A stretch of DNA of 64,000 bases from Prosopocoilus inquinatus (Eukaryota; Arthropoda; Insecta; Coleoptera; Lucanidae). The stretch is taken from positions 1-64,000 of the forward strand of contig JAYKNF010000029.1 in assembly GCA_036172665.1 (NCBI GenBank), in the 5' to 3' direction. Of this stretch, positions 25,309 through 40,100 are shown piece by piece. Within the stretch, counting starts at the first letter, position 1, and each line of letters begins with the position of its first letter. The notes under the pieces were generated by a model. It saw only the letters and a list, made by a program, of their open reading frames with translations. It was not told where the DNA came from and did not search any database. Both the position numbers and the translations under genes were made by a program.

Positions 25309-26376
25309 GAAATAGTTTTGAACGAAACAACACGTATTAGCGTTGTTCCTGTGATGTATCTAATCGATCCTTACTCATCTATCATGTTATTTGGCGTTTC
25401 GATGGACTCCAGTAGCTCTGATGTGAGATACGACGTTTTCGGACGCAGCAGAAGCTGGAAATAGTTTTAAACGAAACAACACGTGTTAGCGTTGTTCCTG
25501 TGATGTATCTAATCGATCCTTACTCATCTATCATGTTATTTGACGTTTGGATGGACTCCAGTAACCCTGACGTGAGATACGAAGTTCTCGGACGCAGCAG
25601 AAGCTGGAAATAGTTTTAAACGAAACAACACGTATTAGCGTTGTTCCTGTGATGTATCTAATCGATCCTTACTCATCTATGATGTTATTTGACGTTTAGA
25701 TGGACTCCAGTAACTCTGATGTGAGATACGAAATTTTCGGACGCAGCAGAAGCTGGAAATACTTTTGAACGAAACAACACGTATTAGCGTCGTTACTGTG
25801 ATGTATCTAATCGATCCTTACATATCTATCATGTTATTTGACGTTTGGATGGACTCCAGTAACTCTGATGTGAGATACAAAGTTTTTGGACGCAGCAGAA
25901 GCTGGAAATAGTTTTGAACGAAACAACACGTATTAGCGTTGTTACTGTGATGTATCTAATCGATCCTTACTTATCTATCATGTTATTTGACGTTTGGATG
26001 GACTCCAGTAAGTCTGATGTGAGATACAAAGTTTTTGGACGCAGCAGGAGCTGGAAATAGTTTTAAACGAAACAACACGTATTAGCGTTGTTCCTGTGAT
26101 GTATCTAATCGATCCTGACTCATCTATCAAGTTATTTGACGTTTGGATGGACTCCAGTAACTCTGATGTGAGATACAAAGTTTTTGGACGCAGCAGAAGC
26201 TGGAAATAGTTTTGAACGAAACAACACGTATTAGCGTTGTTCCTGTGATGTATCTAATCGATCCTTACTCATCTATCATGTTATTTGACGTTTGGATGGA
26301 CTCCAGTAACTCTGATGTGAGATACAAAGTTTTTGGACGCAGCAGAAGCTGGAAATAGTTTTGAACGAAACAACAC

Positions 26377-29300
26377 GCATTAGCGTTGTTCCTGTGATGT
26401 ATCTAATCGATACTTACTCATCTATCATGTTATTTGACGTTTCGATGGACTCCAGTAACTCTAATGTGAGAAACGAAATTTTCGGACGCAGCAGAAGCTG
26501 GAAATAGTTTTAAACGAAACAACACGCATTATCGTTGTTCCTGTGATGTATCTAATCGATCCTTACTCATCTAGCATGTTATTTGACGTTTGGATGGACT
26601 CCAGTAACTCTGATTTGAGATACAAAGTTTTTGGACGCAGCAGAAGCTGGAAATAATTTTGAACGAAACAACACCTATTAGCGTTGTTCCTGTGATGTAT
26701 CTAATCGATCCTTACTCATCTATCATGTTATTTGACGTTTCGATGGACTCCAGTAACTCTAATGTGAGATACGAAGTTCTCGGACGCAGCTGAAGCTGGA
26801 AATAGTTTTAAACGAAACAACACGCATTAGCGTTGTTCCTGTGATGTATCTAATCGATCCTTACTTATCTATCATGTTATTTGACGTTTGGATGTACTCC
26901 AGTAACCCTGACGTGAAATACGAAGTTCTCGGACGCAGCAGAACCTGGAAATAGTTTTAAACGAAACAACACGCATTAGCGTTGTTCCTGTGATGTATCT
27001 AATCGATCCTTACTCATCTATCATGTTATTTGACGTTTGGATGGACTCCAGTAACCCTGACGTGAGATACGAAGTTCTCGGACGCAGCAGAAGCTGGAAA
27101 TAGTTTTAAACGAAACAACACGCATTAGCGTTGTTCCTGTGATGTATCTAATCGATCCTTACTTATCTATCATGTTATTTGGCGTTTCGATGGACTCCAG
27201 TAGCTCTGATGTGAGATACGACGTTTTTTGAGGCAGCAGAAGCTGGAAATAGTTTTAAACGAAACAACACGCATTAGCGTTGTTCCTGTGATGTATCTAA
27301 TCGATCCTTACTAATCTATCATGTTATTTGGCGTTTCGATGGACTCCAGTAGCTCTGATGTGAGATACGACGTTTTCGGACGCAGCAGAAGCTGGAAATA
27401 GTTTTAAACGAAACAACACGTATTAGCGTTGTTCCTGTTATGTATCTAATCGATCCTTACTCATCTATCATGTTATTTGACGTTTGGATGGACTCCAGTA
27501 ACTCTGATGTGAGATACAAAGTTTTTGGACGCAGCAGAACCTGGAAATAGTTTTAAACGAAACAACACGCATTAGCGTTGTTCCTGTGATGTATCTAATC
27601 GATCCTTACTCATCTATCATGTTATTTGGCGTTTCGATGGACTCCAGTAGCTCTGATGTGAGATACGACGTTTTCTGAGGCAGCAGAAGCTGGAAATAGT
27701 TTTAAACGAAACAACACGCATTAGCGTTGTTCCTGTGATGTATCTAATAGATCCTTACTCATCTATCATGTTATTTGACGTTTGGATGAACTCCAGTAAC
27801 CCTGACGTGAGATACGAAGTTCTGGGACGCAGCAGAACCTGGAAATAGTTTTAAACGAAACAACGCGCATTAGCGTTGTTCCTGTGATGTATCTAATCGA
27901 TCCTTACTCATCTATCATGTTATTTGGCGTTTCGATGGACTCCAGTAACTTAGATGTGAGATACGAAGTTCTCGGACGCAGCTGAAGCTAGAAATAGTTT
28001 TAAACGAAACAACACGCATTAGCGTTGTTCCTGTGATGTATCTAATCGATACTTACTCATCTATCATGTTATTTGACGTTTCGATGGACTCCAGTAACTC
28101 TAATGTGAGAAACGAAATTTTCGGACGCAGCAGAAGCTGGAAATAGTTTTAAACGAAACAACACGCATTATCGTTGTTCCTGTGATGTATCTAATCGATC
28201 CTTACTCATCTAGCATGTTATTTGACGTTTGGATGGACTCCAGTAACTCTGATTTGAGATACAAAGTTTTTGGACGCAGCAGAAGCTGGAAATAATTTTG
28301 AACGAAACAACACCTATTAGCGTTGTTCCTGTGATGTATCTAATCGATCCTTACTCATCTATCATGTTATTTGACGTTTCGATGGACTCCAGTAACTCTA
28401 ATGTGAGATACGAAGTTCTCGGACGCAGCTGAAGCTGGAAATAGTTTTAAACGAAACAACACGCATTAGCGTTGTTCCTGTGATGTATCTAATCGATCCT
28501 TACTTATCTATCATGTTATTTGACGTTTGGATGTACTCCAGTAACCCTGACGTGAAATACGAAGTTCTCGGACGCAGCAGAACCTGGAAATAGTTTTAAA
28601 CGAAACAACACGCATTAGCGTTGTTCCTGTGATGTATCTAATCGATCCTTACTCATCTATCATGTTATTTGACGTTTGGATGGACTCCAGTAACCCTGAC
28701 GTGAGATACGAAGTTCTCGGACGCAGCAGAAGCTGGAAATAGTTTTAAACGAAACAACACGCATTAGCGTTGTTCCTGTGATGTATCTAATCGATCCTTA
28801 CTTATCTATCATGTTATTTGGCGTTTCGATGGACTCCAGTAGCTCTGATGTGAGATACGACGTTTTTTGAGGCAGCAGAAGCTGGAAATAGTTTTAAACG
28901 AAACAACACGCATTAGCGTTATTCCTGTGATGTATCTAATCGATCCTTACTCATCTATCATGTTATTTGGCGTTTCGATGGACTCCAGTAGCTCTGATGT
29001 GAGATACGACGTTTTCGGACGCAGCAGAAGCTGGAAATAGTTTTAAACGAAACAACACGTATCAGCGTTGTTCCTGTGATGTATCTAATCGATCCTTACT
29101 CATCTATCATGTTATTTGACGTTTGGATGGACTCCAGTAACTCTGATGTGAGATACAAAGTTTTTGGACGCAGCAGAAGCTGGAAATAGTTTTGAACGAA
29201 ACAACACGTATTAGCGTTGTTCCTGTGATGTATCTAATCGATCCTTACTGATCTATCATGTTATTTGGCGTTTCGATGGACTCCAGTAACTTTGATGTGA

Positions 29301-32300
29301 GATACGAAGTTCTCGGACGCAGCTGAAGCTAGAAATAGTTTTAAACGAAACAACACGCATTAGGGTTGTTACTGTGATGTATCTAATCGATCCTTACTTA
29401 TCTATCATGTTATTTGACGTTTGGATGGACTCCAGTAAGTCTGATGTGAGATACAAAGTTTTTGGACGCAGCAGGAGCTGGAAATAGTTTTAAACGAAAC
29501 AACACGTATTAGCGTTGTTCCTGTGCTGTATCTAATCGATCCTTACTCATATATCATGTTATTTGGCGTTTCGATGGACTCCAGTAGCTTTGATGTGAGA
29601 TACGACGTTTTCGGACGCAGCAGAAGCTGGAAATAGTTTTAAACGAAACAACACGTATCAGCGTTGTTCCTGTGATGTATCTAATCGATCCTTACTCATC
29701 TATCATGTTATTTGACGTTTGGATGGACTCCAGTAACTCTGATGTGAGATACAAAGTTTTTGGACGCAGCAGAAGCTGGAAATAGTTTTGAACGAAACAA
29801 CACGTATTAGCGTTGTTCCTGTGATGTATCTAATAGATCCTTACTTAGCTACTATGTTATTTGAAGTTTGGATGGACTCCAGTAACTCTAATGTGAGATA
29901 CGAAATTTTCGGACGCAGCAGAAGCTGGAAATAGTTTTAAACGAAACAACACGCATTAGCGTTGTTCCTGAGATGTATCTAATCGATCCTTACTTATCTG
30001 TCATGTTATTTGACGTTTAGATGGACTCCAGTAACCCTGACGTGAGATACAAAGTTCTCGGACGCAGCAGAAGCTGGAAATAGTTTTAAACGAAACAACA
30101 CGCATTAGCATTGTTCCTGTGATGTATCTAATCGATCCTTACTTATCTATCATGTTATTTGACGTTTGGATGGACTCCAGTAACCCTGACGTGAGATACG
30201 AAGTTCTCGGGCGCAGCAGAAGCTGGAAATAGTTTTAAACGAAACAACACGTATTAGCGTTGTTCCTGTGATGTATCTAATCGATCCTTACTCATCTATC
30301 ATGTTATTTGACGTTTGGATGGACTCCAGTAACTCTGATGTGAGATACAAAGTTTTTGGACGCAGCAGAAGCTGGAAATAGTTTTGAACGAAAGAACACG
30401 AATTAGCGTTGTTCCTGTGATGTATCTAATCGATCCTTACTCATCTATCATGTTATTTGGCGTTTCGATGGACTCCAGTAACTTTGATGTGAGATACGAA
30501 GTTCTCGGACGCAGCTGAAGCTGGAAATAGTTTTAAACGAAACAACACGCATTAGCGTTGTTCCTGTGATGTATCTAATCGATCCTTACTTATCTATCAT
30601 GTTATTTGGGGTTCGATGGACTCCAGTAACTTAGATGTGAGATACGAAGTTCTCGGACGCAGCTGAAGCTAGAAATAGTTTTAAACGAAACAACACGCAT
30701 TAGCGTTGTTCCTGTGATGTATCTAATCGATCCTTACTCATCTATCATGTTATTTGACGTTTCGATGGACTCCAGTAACTCTAATGTGAGAAACGAAATT
30801 TTCGGACGCAGCAGAAGCTGGAAATAGTTTTAAACGAAACAACACGCATTAGCGTTGTTCCTGTGATGTATCTAATCGATCCTTACTCATCTATCATATT
30901 ATTTGGCGTTTCGATGGAATCCAGTAACTCTGATGTGAGATAAAAAGTTTTTTACGCAGCAGAAGCTGGAAATAGTTTTGAATGAAACAACACGTATTAG
31001 CGTTGTTCCTGTGATGTATCTAATCGATCCTTACTCATCTATCATGTTATTTGGCGTTTTGATGGACTCCAGTAACTTTGATGTGAGATACGAAGTTCTC
31101 GGACGCAGCTGAAGCTAGAAATAGTTTTAAACGAAACAACACGCATTAGCGTTGTTACTGTGATGTATCTAATCGATCCTTACTTATCTATCATGTTATT
31201 TGACGTTTGGATGGACTCCAGTTAGTCTGATGTGAGATACAATGTTTTTGGACGCAGCAGGAGCTGGAAATAGTTTTAAACGAAACAACACGTATTAGCG
31301 TTGTTCCTGTGCTGTATCTAATCGATCCTTACTCATATATCATGTTATTTGGCGTTTCGATGGACTCCAGTAGCTCTGATGTGAGATACGACGTTTTCGG
31401 ACGCAGCAGAAGCTGGAAATAGTTTTTAACGAAACAACACGTATTAGCGTTGTTCCTGTGCTGTATCTAATCGATCCTTACTCATCTATCATGTTATTTG
31501 ACGTTTCGATGGACTCCAGTAACTCTAATGTGAGATACGAAATTTTCGGACGTAGCAGAAGCTGGAAATAGTTTTAAACGAAACAACACGCATTAGCGTT
31601 GTTCCTGTGATGTATCTAATCGATCCTTACTTATCTATCATGTTATTTGACGTTTGGATGGACTCCAGTAACCCTGACGTGATATACGAAGTTCTCGGAC
31701 GCAGCAGAAGCTGGAAATAATTTTAAACGAAACAACACGTATTAGCGTTGTTCCTGTGATGTATCTAATCGATCCTTACTCATCTATCATGTTATTTGAC
31801 GTTTGGATGGACTCCAGTAACTCTGATGTGAGATACAAAGTTTTTGGACGCAGCAGAAGCTGGAAATAGTTTTGAACGAAACAACACGTATTAGCGTTGT
31901 TCCTGTGATGTATCTAATCGATACTTACTCATCTATCATGTTATTTGGCGTTTCGATGGACTCCAGTAACTTTGATGTGAGATACGAAGTTCTCGGACGC
32001 AGCTGAAGCTGGAAATAGTTTTAAATGAAACAACACGTATTAGCGTTGTTCCTGTGATGTATCTAAACGATCCTTACTTATCTAACATGTTATTTGACGT
32101 TTGGATGGACTCCAGTAAGTCTGATGTGAGATACAAAGTTTTTGGACGCAGCAGGAGCTGGAAATAGTTTTGAACGAAACAACACGTATTAGCGTTGTTC
32201 CTGTGATGTATCTAATCGATCCTTACTCATCTATCATGTTATTTGGCGTTTCGATGGACTCCAGTAGCTCTGATGTGAGATACGACGTTTTCGGACGCAG

Positions 32301-33228
32301 CAGAAGCTGGAAATAGTTTTAAACGAAACAACACGTGTTAGCGTTGTTCCTGTGATGTATCTAATCGATCCTTACTCATCTATCATGTTATTTGACGTTT
32401 GGATGGACTCCAGTAACCCTGACGTGAGATACGAAGTTCTCGGACGCAGCAGAAGCTGGAAATAGTTTTAAACGAAACAACACGTATTAGCGTTGTTCCT
32501 GTGATGTATCTAATCGATCCTTACTCATCTATGATGTTATTTGACGTTTAGATGGACTCCAGTAACTCTGATGTGAGATACGAAATTTTCGGACGCAGCA
32601 GAAGCTGGAAATACTTTTGAACGAAACAACACGTATTAGCGTCGTTACTGTGATGTATCTAATCGATCCTTACATATCTATCATGTTATTTGACGTTTGG
32701 ATGGACTCCAGTAACTCTGATGTGAGATACAAAGTTTTTGGACGCAGCAGAAGCTGGAAATAGTTTTGAACGAAACAACACGTATTAGCGTTGTTACTGT
32801 GATGTATCTAATCGATCCTTACTTATCTATCATGTTATTTGACGTTTGGATGGACTCCAGTAAGTCTGATGTGAGATACAAAGTTTTTGGACGCAGCAGG
32901 AGCTGGAAATAGTTTTAAACGAAACAACACGTATTAGCGTTGTTCCTGTGATGTATCTAATCGATCCTGACTCATCTATCAAGTTATTTGACGTTTGGAT
33001 GGACTCCAGTAACTCTGATGTGAGATACAAAGTTTTTGGACGCAGCAGAAGCTGGAAATAGTTTTGAACGAAACAACACGTATTAGCGTTGTTCCTGTGA
33101 TGTATCTAATCGATCCTTACTCATCTATCATGTTATTTGACGTTTGGATGGACTCCAGTAACTCTGATGTGAGATACAAAGTTTTTGGACGCAGCAGAAG
33201 CTGGAAATAGTTTTGAACGAAACAACAC
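26377..33228 (+). repeat. 46-monomer HOR, copy 2 (full length)
   Basis: Every marker of copy 1 recurs at +6852 bp: the two CGTTTTTTGA monomers (27222 and 28861), the GGGGTTCG monomer near 30607, GATGGAATCC at 30913 and the CCTGACTCATC monomer near 32966. Only isolated differences were seen, for example TTTTTGGACGC here against TTTTTGAACGC near 22907 in copy 1. Confidence 0.92.
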
Positions 33229-36200
33229 GCATTAGCGTTGTTCCTGTGATGTATCTAATCGATACTTACTCATCTATCATGTTATTTGACGTTTCGATGG
33301 ACTCCAGTAACTCTAATGTGAGAAACGAAATTTTCGGACGCAGCAGAAGCTGGAAATAGTTTTAAACGAAACAACACGCATTATCGTTGTTCCTGTGATG
33401 TATCTAATCGATCCTTACTCATCTAGCATGTTATTTGACGTTTGGATGGACTCCAGTAACTCTGATTTGAGATACAAAGTTTTTGGACGCAGCAGAAGCT
33501 GGAAATAATTTTGAACGAAACAACACCTATTAGCGTTGTTCCTGTGATGTATCTAATCGATCCTTACTCATCTATCATGTTATTTGACGTTTCGATGGAC
33601 TCCAGTAACTCTAATGTGAGATACGAAGTTCTCGGACGCAGCTGAAGCTGGAAATAGTTTTAAACGAAACAACACGCATTAGCGTTGTTCCTGTGATGTA
33701 TCTAATCGATCCTTACTTATCTATCATGTTATTTGACGTTTGGATGTACTCCAGTAACCCTGACGTGAAATACGAAGTTCTCGGACGCAGCAGAACCTGG
33801 AAATAGTTTTAAACGAAACAACACGCATTAGCGTTGTTCCTGTGATGTATCTAATCGATCCTTACTCATCTATCATGTTATTTGACGTTTGGATGGACTC
33901 CAGTAACCCTGACGTGAGATACGAAGTTCTCGGACGCAGCAGAAGCTGGAAATAGTTTTAAACGAAACAACACGCATTAGCGTTGTTCCTGTGATGTATC
34001 TAATCGATCCTTACTTATCTATCATGTTATTTGGCGTTTCGATGGACTCCAGTAGCTCTGATGTGAGATACGACGTTTTTTGAGGCAGCAGAAGCTGGAA
34101 ATAGTTTTAAACGAAACAACACGCATTAGCGTTGTTCCTGTGATGTATCTAATCGATCCTTACTAATCTATCATGTTATTTGGCGTTTCGATGGACTCCA
34201 GTAGCTCTGATGTGAGATACGACGTTTTCGGACGCAGCAGAAGCTGGAAATAGTTTTAAACGAAACAACACGTATTAGCGTTGTTCCTGTTATGTATCTA
34301 ATCGATCCTTACTCATCTATCATGTTATTTGACGTTTGGATGGACTCCAGTAACTCTGATGTGAGATACAAAGTTTTTGGACGCAGCAGAACCTGGAAAT
34401 AGTTTTAAACGAAACAACACGCATTAGCGTTGTTCCTGTGATGTATCTAATCGATCCTTACTCATCTATCATGTTATTTGGCGTTTCGATGGACTCCAGT
34501 AGCTCTGATGTGAGATACGACGTTTTCTGAGGCAGCAGAAGCTGGAAATAGTTTTAAACGAAACAACACGCATTAGCGTTGTTCCTGTGATGTATCTAAT
34601 AGATCCTTACTCATCTATCATGTTATTTGACGTTTGGATGAACTCCAGTAACCCTGACGTGAGATACGAAGTTCTGGGACGCAGCAGAACCTGGAAATAG
34701 TTTTAAACGAAACAACGCGCATTAGCGTTGTTCCTGTGATGTATCTAATCGATCCTTACTCATCTATCATGTTATTTGGCGTTTCGATGGACTCCAGTAA
34801 CTTAGATGTGAGATACGAAGTTCTCGGACGCAGCTGAAGCTAGAAATAGTTTTAAACGAAACAACACGCATTAGCGTTGTTCCTGTGATGTATCTAATCG
34901 ATACTTACTCATCTATCATGTTATTTGACGTTTCGATGGACTCCAGTAACTCTAATGTGAGAAACGAAATTTTCGGACGCAGCAGAAGCTGGAAATAGTT
35001 TTAAACGAAACAACACGCATTATCGTTGTTCCTGTGATGTATCTAATCGATCCTTACTCATCTAGCATGTTATTTGACGTTTGGATGGACTCCAGTAACT
35101 CTGATTTGAGATACAAAGTTTTTGGACGCAGCAGAAGCTGGAAATAATTTTGAACGAAACAACACCTATTAGCGTTGTTCCTGTGATGTATCTAATCGAT
35201 CCTTACTCATCTATCATGTTATTTGACGTTTCGATGGACTCCAGTAACTCTAATGTGAGATACGAAGTTCTCGGACGCAGCTGAAGCTGGAAATAGTTTT
35301 AAACGAAACAACACGCATTAGCGTTGTTCCTGTGATGTATCTAATCGATCCTTACTTATCTATCATGTTATTTGACGTTTGGATGTACTCCAGTAACCCT
35401 GACGTGAAATACGAAGTTCTCGGACGCAGCAGAACCTGGAAATAGTTTTAAACGAAACAACACGCATTAGCGTTGTTCCTGTGATGTATCTAATCGATCC
35501 TTACTCATCTATCATGTTATTTGACGTTTGGATGGACTCCAGTAACCCTGACGTGATATACGAAGTTCTCGGACGCAGCAGAAGCTGGAAATAATTTTAA
35601 ACGAAACAACACGTATTAGCGTTGTTCCTGTGATGTATCTAATCGATCCTTACTCATCTATCATGTTATTTGACGTTTGGATGGACTCCAGTAACTCTGA
35701 TGTGAGATACAAAGTTTTTGGACGCAGCAGAAGCTGGAAATAGTTTTGAACGAAACAACACGTATTAGCGTTGTTCCTGTGATGTATCTAATCGATACTT
35801 ACTCATCTATCATGTTATTTGGCGTTTCGATGGACTCCAGTAACTTTGATGTGAGATACGAAGTTCTCGGACGCAGCTGAAGCTGGAAATAGTTTTAAAT
35901 GAAACAACACGTATTAGCGTTGTTCCTGTGATGTATCTAAACGATCCTTACTTATCTAACATGTTATTTGACGTTTGGATGGACTCCAGTAAGTCTGATG
36001 TGAGATACAAAGTTTTTGGACGCAGCAGGAGCTGGAAATAGTTTTGAACGAAACAACACGTATTAGCGTTGTTCCTGTGATGTATCTAATCGATCCTTAC
36101 TCATCTATCATGTTATTTGGCGTTTCGATGGACTCCAGTAGCTCTGATGTGAGATACGACGTTTTCGGACGCAGCAGAAGCTGGAAATAGTTTTAAACGA

Positions 36201-37102
36201 AACAACACGTGTTAGCGTTGTTCCTGTGATGTATCTAATCGATCCTTACTCATCTATCATGTTATTTGACGTTTGGATGGACTCCAGTAACCCTGACGTG
36301 AGATACGAAGTTCTCGGACGCAGCAGAAGCTGGAAATAGTTTTAAACGAAACAACACGTATTAGCGTTGTTCCTGTGATGTATCTAATCGATCCTTACTC
36401 ATCTATGATGTTATTTGACGTTTAGATGGACTCCAGTAACTCTGATGTGAGATACGAAATTTTCGGACGCAGCAGAAGCTGGAAATACTTTTGAACGAAA
36501 CAACACGTATTAGCGTCGTTACTGTGATGTATCTAATCGATCCTTACATATCTATCATGTTATTTGACGTTTGGATGGACTCCAGTAACTCTGATGTGAG
36601 ATACAAAGTTTTTGGACGCAGCAGAAGCTGGAAATAGTTTTGAACGAAACAACACGTATTAGCGTTGTTACTGTGATGTATCTAATCGATCCTTACTTAT
36701 CTATCATGTTATTTGACGTTTGGATGGACTCCAGTAAGTCTGATGTGAGATACAAAGTTTTTGGACGCAGCAGGAGCTGGAAATAGTTTTAAACGAAACA
36801 ACACGTATTAGCGTTGTTCCTGTGATGTATCTAATCGATCCTGACTCATCTATCAAGTTATTTGACGTTTGGATGGACTCCAGTAACTCTGATGTGAGAT
36901 ACAAAGTTTTTGGACGCAGCAGAAGCTGGAAATAGTTTTGAACGAAACAACACGTATTAGCGTTGTTCCTGTGATGTATCTAATCGATCCTTACTCATCT
37001 ATCATGTTATTTGACGTTTGGATGGACTCCAGTAACTCTGATGTGAGATACAAAGTTTTTGGACGCAGCAGAAGCTGGAAATAGTTTTGAACGAAACAAC
37101 AC
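33229..37102 (+). repeat. 46-monomer HOR, copy 3, reduced to 26 monomers
   Basis: The copy is 3874 bp, exactly 26 x 149. It has the first CGTTTTTTGA monomer (34074) but lacks the second, along with the GGGGTTCG and GATGGAATCC monomers. The loss of both 148-bp monomers explains why its length is an exact multiple. The start and end are indistinguishable from the full copies, so an internal block of 20 monomers was lost. Confidence 0.9.
35507..35556 (+). repeat. Junction of the 20-monomer deletion
   Basis: The monomer has TTACTCATC at its front, as in the A monomer near 28.65 kb, and CGTGATATACG at its back, as in the A monomer near 31.68 kb. The crossover lies in the roughly 50 bp identical between the two parents. 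The join is in register, as expected of unequal homologous exchange between two A monomers. Confidence 0.85.
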
Positions 37103-40100
37103 GCATTAGCGTTGTTCCTGTGATGTATCTAATCGATACTTACTCATCTATCATGTTATTTGACGTTTCGATGGACTCCAGTAACTCTAATGTGAGAAAC
37201 GAAATTTTCGGACGCAGCAGAAGCTGGAAATAGTTTTAAACGAAACAACACGCATTATCGTTGTTCCTGTGATGTATCTAATCGATCCTTACTCATCTAG
37301 CATGTTATTTGACGTTTGGATGGACTCCAGTAACTCTGATTTGAGATACAAAGTTTTTGGACGCAGCAGAAGCTGGAAATAATTTTGAACGAAACAACAC
37401 CTATTAGCGTTGTTCCTGTGATGTATCTAATCGATCCTTACTCATCTATCATGTTATTTGACGTTTCGATGGACTCCAGTAACTCTAATGTGAGATACGA
37501 AGTTCTCGGACGCAGCTGAAGCTGGAAATAGTTTTAAACGAAACAACACGCATTAGCGTTGTTCCTGTGATGTATCTAATCGATCCTTACTTATCTATCA
37601 TGTTATTTGACGTTTGGATGTACTCCAGTAACCCTGACGTGAAATACGAAGTTCTCGGACGCAGCAGAACCTGGAAATAGTTTTAAACGAAACAACACGC
37701 ATTAGCGTTGTTCCTGTGATGTATCTAATCGATCCTTACTCATCTATCATGTTATTTGACGTTTGGATGGACTCCAGTAACCCTGACGTGAGATACGAAG
37801 TTCTCGGACGCAGCAGAAGCTGGAAATAGTTTTAAACGAAACAACACGCATTAGCGTTGTTCCTGTGATGTATCTAATCGATCCTTACTTATCTATCATG
37901 TTATTTGGCGTTTCGATGGACTCCAGTAGCTCTGATGTGAGATACGACGTTTTTTGAGGCAGCAGAAGCTGGAAATAGTTTTAAACGAAACAACACGCAT
38001 TAGCGTTGTTCCTGTGATGTATCTAATCGATCCTTACTAATCTATCATGTTATTTGGCGTTTCGATGGACTCCAGTAGCTCTGATGTGAGATACGACGTT
38101 TTCGGACGCAGCAGAAGCTGGAAATAGTTTTAAACGAAACAACACGTATTAGCGTTGTTCCTGTTATGTATCTAATCGATCCTTACTCATCTATCATGTT
38201 ATTTGACGTTTGGATGGACTCCAGTAACTCTGATGTGAGATACAAAGTTTTTGGACGCAGCAGAACCTGGAAATAGTTTTAAACGAAACAACACGCATTA
38301 GCGTTGTTCCTGTGATGTATCTAATCGATCCTTACTCATCTATCATGTTATTTGGCGTTTCGATGGACTCCAGTAGCTCTGATGTGAGATACGACGTTTT
38401 CTGAGGCAGCAGAAGCTGGAAATAGTTTTAAACGAAACAACACGCATTAGCGTTGTTCCTGTGATGTATCTAATAGATCCTTACTCATCTATCATGTTAT
38501 TTGACGTTTGGATGAACTCCAGTAACCCTGACGTGAGATACGAAGTTCTGGGACGCAGCAGAACCTGGAAATAGTTTTAAACGAAACAACGCGCATTAGC
38601 GTTGTTCCTGTGATGTATCTAATCGATCCTTACTCATCTATCATGTTATTTGGCGTTTCGATGGACTCCAGTAACTTAGATGTGAGATACGAAGTTCTCG
38701 GACGCAGCTGAAGCTAGAAATAGTTTTAAACGAAACAACACGCATTAGCGTTGTTCCTGTGATGTATCTAATCGATACTTACTCATCTATCATGTTATTT
38801 GACGTTTCGATGGACTCCAGTAACTCTAATGTGAGAAACGAAATTTTCGGACGCAGCAGAAGCTGGAAATAGTTTTAAACGAAACAACACGCATTATCGT
38901 TGTTCCTGTGATGTATCTAATCGATCCTTACTCATCTAGCATGTTATTTGACGTTTGGATGGACTCCAGTAACTCTGATTTGAGATACAAAGTTTTTGGA
39001 CGCAGCAGAAGCTGGAAATAATTTTGAACGAAACAACACCTATTAGCGTTGTTCCTGTGATGTATCTAATCGATCCTTACTCATCTATCATGTTATTTGA
39101 CGTTTCGATGGACTCCAGTAACTCTAATGTGAGATACGAAGTTCTCGGACGCAGCTGAAGCTGGAAATAGTTTTAAACGAAACAACACGCATTAGCGTTG
39201 TTCCTGTGATGTATCTAATCGATCCTTACTCATCTATCATGTTATTTGACGTTTCGATGGACTCCAGTAACTCTAATGTGAGAAACGAAATTTTCGGACG
39301 CAGCAGAAGCTGGAAATAGTTTTAAACGAAACAACACGCATTAGCGTTGTTCCTGTGATGTATCTAATCGATCCTTACTCATCTATCATATTATTTGGCG
39401 TTTCGATGGAATCCAGTAACTCTGATGTGAGATAAAAAGTTTTTTACGCAGCAGAAGCTGGAAATAGTTTTGAATGAAACAACACGTATTAGCGTTGTTC
39501 CTGTGATGTATCTAATCGATCCTTACTCATCTATCATGTTATTTGGCGTTTTGATGGACTCCAGTAACTTTGATGTGAGATACGAAGTTCTCGGACGCAG
39601 CTGAAGCTAGAAATAGTTTTAAACGAAACAACACGCATTAGCGTTGTTACTGTGATGTATCTAATCGATCCTTACTTATCTATCATGTTATTTGACGTTT
39701 GGATGGACTCCAGTTAGTCTGATGTGAGATACAATGTTTTTGGACGCAGCAGGAGCTGGAAATAGTTTTAAACGAAACAACACGTATTAGCGTTGTTCCT
39801 GTGCTGTATCTAATCGATCCTTACTCATATATCATGTTATTTGGCGTTTCGATGGACTCCAGTAGCTCTGATGTGAGATACGACGTTTTCGGACGCAGCA
39901 GAAGCTGGAAATAGTTTTTAACGAAACAACACGTATTAGCGTTGTTCCTGTGCTGTATCTAATCGATCCTTACTCATCTATCATGTTATTTGACGTTTCG
40001 ATGGACTCCAGTAACTCTAATGTGAGATACGAAATTTTCGGACGTAGCAGAAGCTGGAAATAGTTTTAAACGAAACAACACGCATTAGCGTTGTTCCTGT

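Larger units (their letters stand above)
19525..26376 (+). repeat. 46-monomer HOR (6852 bp), copy 1
   Basis: Markers spaced 6852 bp from their match in copy 2 include CGTTTTTTGA (20370 and 27222), GATGGAATCC (24061 and 30913) and the CCTGACTCATC monomer near 26114. 6852 equals 46 x 149 minus 2; the two missing bases are in the monomers near 23757 and 24090. The first part is an 11-mer (CGTTTTTTGA at 20370 and 22009, 1639 bp apart) derived from the 13-mer. The remainder contains a C-D-A-B-E-F run at about 24.4-25.3 kb. Monomers within the unit differ at many positions, while unit copies look almost identical. Confidence 0.92.

Noticed and set aside
25978..26178. 66-codon minus-strand open frame, also at 32830-33030, 36704-36904, 41322-41522, 48174-48374 and 50558-50758
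   Set aside because: It spans about one and a third satellite monomers, starts at TTG, and exists only because one substitution removed a stop. Its copies are identical because the HOR copies are identical, not because of selection on protein.
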